Shown here piece after piece: positions 19,720-27,643 of a stretch of 64,000 nucleotides of DNA. Each line of letters starts with the position of its first letter. The stretch's first letter is position 1. Origin of the DNA: Nitrospira sp. KM1. Lineage in GTDB: Bacteria; Nitrospirota; Nitrospiria; Nitrospirales; Nitrospiraceae. Under the pieces are notes generated by a model, which saw only the letters and a program-made list of their open reading frames with translations, did no database searches and was not told the DNA's origin. The position numbers and the translations under genes are program-made. The DNA lies in the NCBI RefSeq assembly GCF_011405515.1, contig NZ_AP022671.1, positions 124,001 to 188,000 on the forward strand. The letters run 5' to 3'.

Positions 19720-20501
19720 AGAGAATTCGCCGAGTCTACGACGTGCATGCATCCTTCATTTTGCCTGACTCTCGAACGGTCCTGACCCTGGATGGCCCGC
19801 GGTCCCAATATCCTGGCAAGCGAGGCCTGGGCCAAGAGACGCGTCGAGTCCAAGAGTGGAAGTGGTGCAGTTTCGGGAATCACGATCAGGGGCAGTTCCG
19901 TACAACCCAAAATCGCTGCGTCGTAGCCGGATGTGTGGAAGCGCTCGAGCACATCGTGAAGGAATACCTGTGAGCGTGCTGTGAAGCGGCCAGGAATGAG
20001 TTCGTTCATGATGATGTCATGAATGCGTGTCTGATCAGCCCAATCTGGAGTGGCGCATTCGATGCCCCATTTGCCGAGGTAGTCTGGATACAGGGAACTG
20101 GCCATGATCGTGCGTGTACCAAGCACGCCCACACGGCGGAAACCCCGGCGTGCGGCTTCGGCGGCCACTACCTGTGCAATGTGGAGCCAGGGCGCAGGGG
20201 TCGTCACGAATGGATAGGAGAGGTGCAGGGTATTATTCGGGCAAATGATCAGGGTCGCCCCCGCCCTGGCCAATTTGGCCGCGGACTGGGACATCAACGC
20301 CGCCACGTGAATCCAATCGTTCCGATCGACAGCGCTCAGATACGAGCGGAGCGGAAATGTATGTAAGCTGACTTCGGGATGTATGCAATTATACGAGGAC
20401 TCCATTTCTGTGCATAAGATGCGGTAGCAGAGAGCCGCCCCTTCGGCCGTTCCCGCCACGATCCCGATATGTCCGCTGCTATTGGTGAATTCACAAATCA
20501 T
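19716..20501 (-). CDS. Asp/Glu racemase superfamily protein with altered active site
   Basis: 261 aa. The fold and C-terminal active-site motif '[13 protein letters not shown]' (C200) are those of the Asp/Glu racemase superfamily. At the first active-site position the usual 'CNT' reads 'CPNNT' (C87-T91), so an Asn stands where the catalytic Cys is expected. Some relatives, such as YgeA, have Thr there and act on other amino acids. Both ends overlap neighbours by 4 bases, which locks it between a DUF2325 gene and sbp. Why a racemase-like enzyme sits in a sulfate-uptake operon is unclear. Confidence 0.8.
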   Translation of the reverse strand: MICEFTNSSGHIGIVAGTAEGAALCYRILCTEMESSYNCIHPEVSLHTFPLRSYLSAVDRNDWIHVAALMSQSAAKLARAGATLIICPNNTLHLSYPFVTTPAPWLHIAQVVAAEAARRGFRRVGVLGTRTIMASSLYPDYLGKWGIECATPDWADQTRIHDIIMNELIPGRFTARSQVFLHDVLERFHTSGYDAAILGCTELPLIVIPETAPLPLLDSTRLLAQASLARILGPRAIQGQDRSRVRQNEGCMHVVDSANSL

Positions 20502-20812
20502 GAAAGTGACCCGTTGTATGAATGTAGACCCAACAGGTTCGTTGTCTGTCGTACAGATGAGCCCACTGCTCGGCTTCGTTTCCGATAATAAACGGGAAGC
20601 CCCAGTCGTCCCGCCTCCACGCGTACCTTCTTGGCAAGCGCATGGTTGACCCGGTCCAGAATGAGGATGACAGCGTCAGTTGCCTTGGGAATGGCCCGGC
20701 TCAGATCGCGGGTCTTTCGTCCGCTCCAATGGTTGATAGGTGTCCGCGTATCCGCCGCGATCCCTTGCGCCAACGTTCCCACCGAATCGCCTCCCACCAC
20801 TAAGATGCTCAC
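20498..20812 (-). CDS. DUF2325 protein
   Basis: 104 aa from GTG 20812, with AAGGAGGG just upstream; earlier starts add an unlikely Cys/Arg-rich tail. The sequence 'SILVVGGDSVGTLAQGIAAD', 'GRKTRDLSRAIPKATDAVILILDRVNHALAKKVRVEA' matches DUF2325: a Rossmann-like start (VVGGD) and a central 'D.V.H' segment. The family's biochemical role is not known to me; members often sit beside metal or anion transport genes. Start of the next gene overlaps by 4 bases. Confidence 0.75.
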   Translation of the reverse strand: MSILVVGGDSVGTLAQGIAADTRTPINHWSGRKTRDLSRAIPKATDAVILILDRVNHALAKKVRVEAGRLGLPVYYRKRSRAVGSSVRQTTNLLGLHSYNGSLS

Positions 20813-20893
20813 GATCCCTCCTTCCATCCGTCCAGCGGCGGAGCGGCAGTTGCTGCCGCAGAGCTGCCGCTCCTCCGGGTTCGTCACGCCGTC

Positions 20894-21622
20894 TTACGGG
20901 GTGACATGACTTTGTCGCGGTTCCAGACCAGGTTGAATCGGCAGTGCCGAAAGAGCTTCCCGGTAACGAATATAGAGTTCTTCCCGCTGCTCGGGCGCAA
21001 ACAGCCGTCCTCCAGACTTCGCCTTGACCAGATATTCTTCCGGCTCGAAGGTGACGTCAAAAGCGGCGGAGCGTTCCGGAACGTTGGGCATCTGCCGGTC
21101 GTACTTGCCGATGTCGGGACCCGGACCGTGGCGGTCATGCACTTCACTGAGTGCGAGAATCAGTTGTGGATCCCGGACGGACAGCCATCCCGTCGTCGTT
21201 TCCTCTTCACCATGTTCGGTGACATGACTCAGATGAAAATAGACCCGCTGAGCCGCGGTTGCCTGAGCCAGCGCCTTGGAAAGCGCAGGAGCGAGCAGCG
21301 TAATTTCTTCATCCCGGAACGCTCTGGTCCGATTGGCTTCTCCGGACACCAACCGATGCACAAAATTTCGCTGTTCCCATGTCCGGACACCGCGGAGAAG
21401 CGTACCGATTTGAGTCGGCGTCAACGTGATCGGATGCGTATTATTGCCGGCATCGGGATCTCCCTCCAAGCGGACGACGTTGAGCCCCGACTCATAGATC
21501 GCCTTCTCCGGCACGACAGGCTTGCTGGCGCAAGCGGGGAGCAGGACGAAGGCGCCAAGAACCAACAAGGATGTGCGAACCTGCCATGAGAGCGTGTGAG
21601 GTGTCAGGGATCGACGGTTCAT
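20894..21622 (-). CDS. Lipoprotein of the oxyanion porin-SBP-lipoprotein trio, copy A
   Basis: 242 aa from ATG 21622, with AAGGAGG 8 bases upstream and 4-base overlap with the ModA-like gene. The lipobox is 'LLPAC'. The body holds 'TTGWLSVRDPQLILALSEVHDRHGPGPDIGKYDRQMP', which aligns well with the lipoprotein at 26907 ('TTAGWIALREPYLHLTLEHFHAQF...'). No family is recognised. The paralogue occurs in the same company (ModA-like protein and porin), so it is probably a structural or assembly partner of that uptake system. Confidence 0.8.
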   Translation of the reverse strand: MNRRSLTPHTLSWQVRTSLLVLGAFVLLPACASKPVVPEKAIYESGLNVVRLEGDPDAGNNTHPITLTPTQIGTLLRGVRTWEQRNFVHRLVSGEANRTRAFRDEEITLLAPALSKALAQATAAQRVYFHLSHVTEHGEEETTTGWLSVRDPQLILALSEVHDRHGPGPDIGKYDRQMPNVPERSAAFDVTFEPEEYLVKAKSGGRLFAPEQREELYIRYREALSALPIQPGLEPRQSHVTP

Positions 21623-22443
21623 GGTTTGACCTCCTTCCGCTGTGCAAGGCTCACATCCGATGAGGATTGGTTGAAGCCGAACTGTTTCAACTGCTCCTGG
21701 ACCTCCGGCGAGAGCAGAAACTCGGTGAAGTCCTTGGCGCCCGAGATGTTCTTTGCCGTCCATGCCGTGGCGACACCATAGCGGACGGGGTTATGCGAGT
21801 CGGGTGAGGCGGTGTCGAGAATACGGACGTTCGAGTGGCCGACGGCATCCGTTTGATACACCACGCCGACTTCGGCTTCGCCATTGGCTACGAGATCCAG
21901 TACAGCGCGTGAATGTTGACCATACACGTATTGTGATTTGAGCTGCGCATCGAGCTTGGAATGTTTGAGAAATTGCAACGCCACTTTTCCGACTGATGAG
22001 GTCTTGGGATCTCCGATGGCAATGCGGCGGACCGGCACCGTGTGCAGATCTTGGACGGATCTGACTGGTGCGGGAAGCGCGGTCGCGGTAATGAGGACGA
22101 GTGACGTAGCCGCGTAGCTCCGTTTTGTCCCCTCGAGCACGAGATGTTTTTGTTCCAGCTGGTCGATTTCCTCAAAGAGCGACGGCAGATAGACATCGAC
22201 CGGCGCGCCTTCCTCGATCTGCTTGCGCAAAGTTTGGGAAGGGCCGTAGATGACTTTGACCGTTATTTCTTTATGCTGTGCCTCGAAAAGAGGCAGCAGT
22301 TTGCGGAAGGCGTCCCGCAGGCTGTTCGCGGCGGCGATCGTCAGAGGTTCCGGTTGGGCATGGACCACAGATGTCGTGACCAGTTGCATGGCCACACCGG
22401 TCAAGATGACCAAGCTGGTAAAGATTCGTTGTAAGCGCGTCAT
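21619..22443 (-). CDS. ModA-like oxyanion-binding protein, copy A
   Basis: 274 aa with a signal peptide ending at 'VHAQP'. 'LTIAAANSLRDAFRKLLPLFEAQHKEITVKVIYGPSQTLRKQIEEGAPVDVYLP' is the ModA/molybdate-binding pattern. It shares 'VLEGTKRSYAATSLVLIT' with the protein at 26043 ('VLPGTKRTYAEVPLVLVV'). The two are paralogues of each other more than of the ModA at 29458. Located in the sulfate operon rather than by modBC, so its ligand may be sulfate, molybdate or another tetrahedral oxyanion. Confidence 0.85.
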   Translation of the reverse strand: MTRLQRIFTSLVILTGVAMQLVTTSVVHAQPEPLTIAAANSLRDAFRKLLPLFEAQHKEITVKVIYGPSQTLRKQIEEGAPVDVYLPSLFEEIDQLEQKHLVLEGTKRSYAATSLVLITATALPAPVRSVQDLHTVPVRRIAIGDPKTSSVGKVALQFLKHSKLDAQLKSQYVYGQHSRAVLDLVANGEAEVGVVYQTDAVGHSNVRILDTASPDSHNPVRYGVATAWTAKNISGAKDFTEFLLSPEVQEQLKQFGFNQSSSDVSLAQRKEVKP

Positions 22444-22476
22444 GGTATTCCTCTTAGGAGTAAAAGGTTTACATTG

Positions 22477-24117
22477 CTAGAAGAAGAATTGATATTGCAC
22501 GTTGAAGCGATTCTCGATCAAGTCACGGCCGAACCCCGCCTTGGTTTCAAACGGATATCGGTCGGGCGCGCGTCCCCCGCTTCCCATCGTGATATTGGAG
22601 TAGTCAATGACCAGCCGATTGTTGTACGTGCCATCGAAGCTGTAGTTGATGGCTGCACCGAACTCTTTGAGCAGGTCGTCCTTTTGTTTTGTCGATGGAT
22701 CCAAGACGCCATATCGAACTGCGAGTTCCAGCTTTCTGGGGATCACGTATTTGCCGGCCTGAACGTAAAATCCCCATGCCTGACCCAGACTAACCGGAGG
22801 TCCGACGGCCAGAGGACTCGTCGGAATGGTACCAAGATCGAACACCTGGGTACCGCTGTCGGCATTTCGTACGCGTTGGTGCCGATAATAGCCTTCAGCC
22901 TGGAGAGACCATCCCCGATATTTTCCGATAAAGTCCGTTTCGTATGTCTGGAAATCGTAGATGCCTCCGCCGAGTAGCCGCCCATTGAAAGCTTTGGTCA
23001 CGCGCTGACGGAAGGCACGTTCGACGATATCGGACCGTATCGAGCTCAAATAGTTTTGCCCGGGGTCGTATGCGTAGCCGAAGGCGATCGCAGCTTGGGG
23101 AGTCCGCGAATTGAGAATGTCGCCTTGCCCGTAGCCTGGATTGCCGGCGATTTTATAGAGCAAGCGAACCGTGTACATCAATTCACCCGTCATGAATCGG
23201 GTGTCGTAATTGTAGGTCCTGGTAGTCCCTGAATTCGGTGCTCCGGGGGTTCCCGTAACAGGCAGCACGTTTTGACTGACGGCGGTCCCTTCCCGCGCCA
23301 GATTGGCACCGACGCCGCCCCAAATCCCGATCGCATAGTTGAACTTGTATTGATCCTCATCACTCAGAATGCTGATACCGATGTCCCGGCTGCCTTGCAG
23401 GTTTGAGGCGAAGGCATTCTGGACAATCAGATTGTCCGCAAAACTGGAGGTGGCGATGGAACTGATGAGGGCACGATTGAACCAGACTCGCTGTTGACCG
23501 ACCTGAACGGTAGCCCATGGGATATGCCAGGAGGAGACATATGCATCGAGAAGGCTGCCACGTCCGCTGCCGCCCTCTTGATCCCAGGAGGTCTGATCGA
23601 ATGCGACGGAAAAGTTATAGCGAAAATCCGGATCGAACGCGTAACCCAGGAATTGCAGCCGAGACCGGGGCACCGAAAATTGATTGGAGTCGCTCTGCTT
23701 TCTCCATGCACGATACTCCACCTGCCCGCCGAGAATTTCAGGATTTCTTGAATCTCCAGTGGTCGACCAGGTGTCGTTATAAGTGCTGTGAGAATAACGG
23801 ACCTGTGTCAGCAACCGGAGTTTCAGAAGAAACTTTTCGCCGACGCGAATGTTCAGGCCGTTATTCACATCGACGTTGAAGTTTGGCCGTGAGAGCCGTT
23901 CTTTGTTCTCTATCACTTTCAAGCCCTTTTCGTATTCATCCTGAGTAATGATCCCTTTTAAATAGAGATATTTGAGGCCCGGATCTTCGCCCGAGTAATA
24001 CTCCCATTTGCCTTCCTTCTTGACGAATTGACCTTCTTCGACGGCCAAGCTGGAAGGGGGAGGTGTCAGCCACACGAAACCCAATGCTATGACAAACAGC
24101 AGACCGGAAATTCTCAT
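22477..24117 (-). CDS. Outer-membrane porin of the sulfate/oxyanion operon, copy A
   Basis: 546 aa from ATG 24117, with GGAGGAG 7 bases upstream. The signal peptide ends near 'SSLAVEE'. After it comes a short helical hairpin 'LKYLYLKGIITQDEYEKGLKVIEN', then a barrel of many amphipathic strands ('RSRLQFLGYAFDPDFRYNFSVAFD', 'VQVGQQRVWFNR') with a terminal 'FNVQYQFFF'. The 'GFDPDF.Y' style and hairpin resemble phosphate-selective OprO/P-type porins. Paralogous to the protein at 27644. It is the first large gene of the sulfate operon, so it probably carries oxyanions across the outer membrane. Confidence 0.85.
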   Translation of the reverse strand: MRISGLLFVIALGFVWLTPPPSSLAVEEGQFVKKEGKWEYYSGEDPGLKYLYLKGIITQDEYEKGLKVIENKERLSRPNFNVDVNNGLNIRVGEKFLLKLRLLTQVRYSHSTYNDTWSTTGDSRNPEILGGQVEYRAWRKQSDSNQFSVPRSRLQFLGYAFDPDFRYNFSVAFDQTSWDQEGGSGRGSLLDAYVSSWHIPWATVQVGQQRVWFNRALISSIATSSFADNLIVQNAFASNLQGSRDIGISILSDEDQYKFNYAIGIWGGVGANLAREGTAVSQNVLPVTGTPGAPNSGTTRTYNYDTRFMTGELMYTVRLLYKIAGNPGYGQGDILNSRTPQAAIAFGYAYDPGQNYLSSIRSDIVERAFRQRVTKAFNGRLLGGGIYDFQTYETDFIGKYRGWSLQAEGYYRHQRVRNADSGTQVFDLGTIPTSPLAVGPPVSLGQAWGFYVQAGKYVIPRKLELAVRYGVLDPSTKQKDDLLKEFGAAINYSFDGTYNNRLVIDYSNITMGSGGRAPDRYPFETKAGFGRDLIENRFNVQYQFFF

Positions 24118-24269
24118 GTCGATTCTCCTCCATGACATGGGAACTTCCGGTGGTCCGGTCAGTTCACAAACAATCGTGTCAAAAAATAATGGGATCGGTC
24201 TCCAGTTGACTGGATGACAGCGTTCCGTGTGTTAGCGTCAACAATGTTGATATGACATGACCATTTCCC

Positions 24270-24467
24270 TCACTTGAATGAATGTGAATATCCGGACTCC
24301 AGACGAACTTTTTCCTTGCGCTCGATCTGAACGACTTTGGAATCATGGACGATGATTTCCACCGATCCGAACCGCAGATCTTTCAATGCACTGAGGATTG
24401 CCAGCTCGAGCTGTTCTTGCAGGTCCTTCTTCTCTTGCCCCTGTGTTCCCTTACTCAACGTCAACAT
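24270..24467 (-). CDS. YezD-like protein (DUF2292)
   Basis: 65 aa. The motif 'LKDLRFGSVEIIVHDSKVVQIERKEKVRL' is diagnostic for DUF2292/YezD small proteins, which often precede sulfate or other sulfur-acquisition genes. A GAGGAGGAAG ribosome site is just upstream. It is the first gene after the minus-strand promoter at 24730-24758. Biochemical role not established to my knowledge; a regulatory role in sulfur uptake is inferred from context. Confidence 0.88.
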   Translation of the reverse strand: MLTLSKGTQGQEKKDLQEQLELAILSALKDLRFGSVEIIVHDSKVVQIERKEKVRLESGYSHSFK

Positions 24468-24533
24468 CTCTGCTTCCTCCTCATCACCCTGATTGATCTA
24501 GATGAATAACAATCTTTAGTGAGCGCCCCAGGC

Positions 24534-24553
24534 CCTCTCGATTAGGGGAGAGG
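24534..24553 (-). other. Hairpin in the yezD leader
   Basis: CCTCTC and GAGAGG are separated by 8 bases. It lies within the roughly 255-base leader upstream of yezD and has no T-run after it, so it is not a standard terminator. It could form part of a leader structure. No known riboswitch consensus is evident. Confidence 0.3.
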
Positions 24554-24729
24554 ACAGAAGGGTTCCAGTAAAGATGTCGGCCCGACGTTTGTCGATCGTC
24601 GAATCAACACGACGGACGATAGGGAGCGTGGTCGAGGAATCAAGGTGTCAGAAGAATGTTGGATGTTCCCGTCTCTATATAATGGATGTATATTAATCAT
24701 GACTACTCCGATAGGATTTATAAAACATC

Positions 24730-24758
24730 TTATATATAAACTTAATCTACTTTGTCAA
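24730..24758 (-). promoter_or_regulatory. Promoter for the yezD-porin-sulfate operon
   Basis: On the minus strand TTGACA (24758-24753) is followed after 16-17 bases by TATATA/ATATAA (24736-24730), a near-consensus sigma-70 promoter in an AT-rich island. The start of transcription would be near 24723, giving a leader of about 255 bases. A small inverted repeat TCC-GATA-GGA (about 24707-24716) lies at the start of the transcript and could be an operator. Confidence 0.6.
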
Positions 24759-24805
24759 CAATATTCTATCTGAACCAGTTGCTTTCATTCATGAATCAAT
24801 TAAAC

Positions 24806-24835
24806 TTGACAATAGCAATTTATAATTGATAGATA
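24806..24835 (+). promoter_or_regulatory. Promoter for the XRE-PBP regulator
   Basis: TTGACA (24806-24811) and TAGATA (24830-24835) are spaced by 18 bases. Transcription would start only a few bases before the ATG at 24846, so the message is almost leaderless. It is back-to-back with the minus-strand promoter about 50 bases away, so one bound regulator could control both directions. Confidence 0.45.
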
Positions 24836-24845
24836 ATGCCGCGTC

Positions 24846-26018
24846 ATGGGTCTCAAACATCGCCCAGAATCTCCGGAAAATTTCCAAAACAACCTTAGGA
24901 CGGTTCGAACGCATCGCGGCCTGTCGCAAGGAGATCTGGCTGGAAAGTCTGGCATTACGAGACAGGCAGTTTCATCTATCGAATCCAACGTTTACCTGCC
25001 GACGACAGCAGTGGCATTGCGACTTGCCGCTGCCCTCAGTTGTACTGTCGAAGAGTTGTTTCGTCTAGCCGATGCACCGGATCTCCTTGAAGGCCATTTC
25101 ATAGGGGAGATTCCAATGAGAAACACCGGCTCCTCACCCGTCCGCGTGAAAGTCGCGGTCGTCGGCTCAAAAACGATCGTCCGTCCAATGGCCGGATTGG
25201 GCGAAGTGCTGTCCTGCACCGTTTCAGCCGATGGCTACCTTCAGCACGACACGCTGCGATCTGGTGGTGCTTGCCGTGTGAGACTTTCACGCAATCGTCA
25301 GGAAGTTGACCAGGAAATTTCAGTGGCCGGTTGCGACCCTGCCATCTTTTTGGCCGGTGAGCACCTCAGGCGAAAAAAGGATCTGACGACCGTCATCGGA
25401 TGGTCGATGGGAAGCACGGCCGCCCTTCACGCCTTACAACGCGGCGAAGTGCATGTGGCGGGATTGCATCTGTTTGATCCAGTCAGTGGAGAGTCGAATC
25501 TTCCCTTCCTTCGAAAGGCGCTCAAAGGGTCCGGCTACGATGTCGTGACTTTCGCGACCTGGGAAGAAGGATTCGTCGTGCGAAAGGGGAATCCGAAATC
25601 CATCCGCTCGGTCGACGACCTGGCCCAACGGGATGTGTTGTTTGTGAATCGTGAGGAGGGTGCCGGCGCTCGATTGTTGCTCGACAACCGGTTGCAGCTC
25701 ACGGGAATGGTCCCCGCGGCAATTCATGGCTACGGCCGGTTTGTAGCGTCGCATTTCGAGGTTGCCCGAGCGGTGGCATCGGGGCAGGCGGATGCCGGCA
25801 TCGGAATCCGTTCGGCCGCACAGTTGTTTGATCTGGATTTCGTTCCGCTACAATCCGCCCGCTACGACCTGGTCGTCCCACGGCCCTATCTTGCGTCCCA
25901 TCCGACGCTGGCCAACCTCTTCGAGACGCTCGTCAGCCGTCCTTTCAGAAACGAGATAGAAGCACTCGGTGGCTATGACACTCGCGAGACGGGAACGCTT
26001 CATCCGCTTCGATCCTGA
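24846..26018 (+). CDS. One-component regulator: XRE-type HTH plus periplasmic-binding-protein-like domain
   Basis: 390 aa. Residues about 12-70 form an XRE HTH ('NLRTVRTHRGLSQGDLAGKSGITRQAVSSIESNVYLPTTAVALRLAAAL'). The C-terminal part, about 170-380, is a PBP-like ligand domain ('VIGWSMGSTAALHALQRGEVHVAGLHLFDPVSGE', 'VNREEGAGARLLLDNRL') of the kind found in ModE-like and tungstate/molybdate regulators. It lies between the sulfate operon (minus) and the molybdate operon (plus), so it probably senses an oxyanion and controls one or both. The ligand is inferred. Confidence 0.88.
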   Translation: MGLKHRPESPENFQNNLRTVRTHRGLSQGDLAGKSGITRQAVSSIESNVYLPTTAVALRLAAALSCTVEELFRLADAPDLLEGHFIGEIPMRNTGSSPVRVKVAVVGSKTIVRPMAGLGEVLSCTVSADGYLQHDTLRSGGACRVRLSRNRQEVDQEISVAGCDPAIFLAGEHLRRKKDLTTVIGWSMGSTAALHALQRGEVHVAGLHLFDPVSGESNLPFLRKALKGSGYDVVTFATWEEGFVVRKGNPKSIRSVDDLAQRDVLFVNREEGAGARLLLDNRLQLTGMVPAAIHGYGRFVASHFEVARAVASGQADAGIGIRSAAQLFDLDFVPLQSARYDLVVPRPYLASHPTLANLFETLVSRPFRNEIEALGGYDTRETGTLHPLRS

Positions 26019-26042
26019 CGTGTTCATATGAAGGAGCAAGGA

Positions 26043-26864
26043 ATGATGACAAAACATTCAGTGCTGTACGCATGCCTGCTCGGCGGCCTTCTGATATCGC
26101 AAGCGGCCCGGGCAGAGCAATTGATCATCGCCGCTTCTCCGAGCGTTGCAGGTGCGGTCGAAGCGCTGGGCCGGCAGTTTGAATCCACGCACCCCGACGT
26201 TCGAGTTCGCTTGTACCTGGATCCAGGTCTTGATCTTCGCCGGACAATCGCCGGGATGGAAAACAGTCCTCGAGGACAATACTTCATCGGTTCCGGACCA
26301 ATCCATCTCGTCGCGCCAGGCGGAGACGAACTGATTACGCGCCTCGAGCAGAAATATTACGTGCTGCCGGGGACGAAGCGAACGTATGCGGAGGTGCCGC
26401 TGGTCCTGGTCGTGCCGGAGGCGTTGGTCGATGCACCGACGTCGTTTGAGTCCCTGGCGCAGGACCAGTCTGTCCGAATTGCTGTGGCCGATCCGGACCT
26501 CACAGTGCTCGGTCAGAAAACCCGCGACATGCTTTTGGCGATGGGCGTATGGGGCCGGATCGAGCAACGGATCGATCGGGCAACCGACATGCGGTCCGTA
26601 CTGGACCATGTGCTCAACGGTCAAGCGGATGTCGGGATCCTGTTCGGCCCCGACGCCGTGCGTGAACGGGAACGTTTGCGGATTACGGCCCAATCAGCCG
26701 CCGGCGCCTTTCGTCCGACCGTCCATTCCATGGCCATGGAACGCTACTGTCCAAACCGGGCTCTCTGTGGCGAATTTCTCGAATTTATTCAATCGCCGGA
26801 TGCCCAGGCGATCTTGCAGCGCCTCGGCTATTCATCCCCTCGACAACAGAAAGCAGATCGTTAA
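26043..26864 (+). CDS. ModA-like oxyanion-binding protein, copy B
   Basis: 273 aa from ATG 26043, with AAGGAG 6 bases upstream. The signal peptide ends at 'QAARAEQ'. The mature part starts 'LIIAASPSVAGAVEALGRQFESTHPDVRVRLYLDPG', an extracellular solute-binding fold of the ModA superfamily, but the usual 'SSG' after the second strand is altered ('DPGLDLRRTI'). Paralogue of the protein at 21619. It begins 24 bases after the regulator gene in an apparent operon. Confidence 0.82.
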   Translation: MMTKHSVLYACLLGGLLISQAARAEQLIIAASPSVAGAVEALGRQFESTHPDVRVRLYLDPGLDLRRTIAGMENSPRGQYFIGSGPIHLVAPGGDELITRLEQKYYVLPGTKRTYAEVPLVLVVPEALVDAPTSFESLAQDQSVRIAVADPDLTVLGQKTRDMLLAMGVWGRIEQRIDRATDMRSVLDHVLNGQADVGILFGPDAVRERERLRITAQSAAGAFRPTVHSMAMERYCPNRALCGEFLEFIQSPDAQAILQRLGYSSPRQQKADR

Positions 26865-26906
26865 GCGACTCTTATTTTTATGGTCTCTGTATGAGGAGGA
26901 CTTGTG

Positions 26907-27578
26907 ATGTCAGGTCATAGGACGAGGAAATGGGTGCGAGTGGCTGGAACAGCGCAGATTTGCGCGCTGCTGATCGGTATGGCGGCCGGCGGATGCGCGA
27001 GGCTTCCGTATACGACCCAAGTGATTCATGAGGACCGCCGCGTCGTCGTCACGTTGCAACGCGAAACACGGCCGGTGCCGTATTCGCATCCTGTTCAGCT
27101 GCGTACTGACGAACTTGCCGCGGCGCTCGCCGGATTCTCATTCCGGGAAAAACAGCGTTTGCCGCTCCGTTGGTTTGCGGAGGAAGTGCCGCCCAAGCAG
27201 ATTTTCAGATCCGACGAACTCCAGGCGGTCGTTCCGTATCTTGTAGAAGGCCTTCAGAAAGCCGCTCCCGACGAGCGCGTCTATTTTCAAGTGCTGGCCC
27301 CGGGGATGAACCCCGCCTACGAGAAAGACACGACGGCCGGGTGGATCGCGCTCCGTGAACCGTACCTCCACCTGACGCTCGAGCATTTTCACGCCCAATT
27401 CCCCGTAAGGAAGTCGGAGCAATGGGACCTCCGCTATCCCGCTCTGCCGCCCGAGCCCAAGACGTACCTCCTGTACTTTGAACCGGGTCGATTTTGGGAA
27501 ACCGATCCTGTGACCGGGCAGTCTGCCGTGCAATTACGCGAGTTTTTGAAAATAGCCATTCCGGCTTCGTCGCGATGA
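26907..27578 (+). CDS. Lipoprotein of the oxyanion porin-SBP-lipoprotein trio, copy B
   Basis: 223 aa from ATG 26907, with GAGGAGGA 6 bases upstream. The lipobox region is 'GMAAGGC'. It aligns with the lipoprotein at 20894 over 'HPVQLRTDELAAAL', 'DELQAVVPYLVEGLQKAAPDERVYFQVL' and 'TTAGWIALREPYLHLTLE', and both end near a 'YLLYFEP' / 'YLVKAKSG' stretch. No known domain recognised. Positioned between copy B of the binding protein and copy B of the porin. Confidence 0.8.
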   Translation: MSGHRTRKWVRVAGTAQICALLIGMAAGGCARLPYTTQVIHEDRRVVVTLQRETRPVPYSHPVQLRTDELAAALAGFSFREKQRLPLRWFAEEVPPKQIFRSDELQAVVPYLVEGLQKAAPDERVYFQVLAPGMNPAYEKDTTAGWIALREPYLHLTLEHFHAQFPVRKSEQWDLRYPALPPEPKTYLLYFEPGRFWETDPVTGQSAVQLREFLKIAIPASSR

Positions 27579-27643
27579 CCTCCTGAGCGTTCGGAGTCTC
27601 CAACATCACTTTTCTCCATCGATCTTATTTGCGGAGGATCCCC

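Noticed and set aside
24468-24723. Known riboswitch (SAM, Moco, c-di-GMP) in the yezD leader
   Set aside because: I looked for the conserved core elements and saw none. Only generic hairpins are present.
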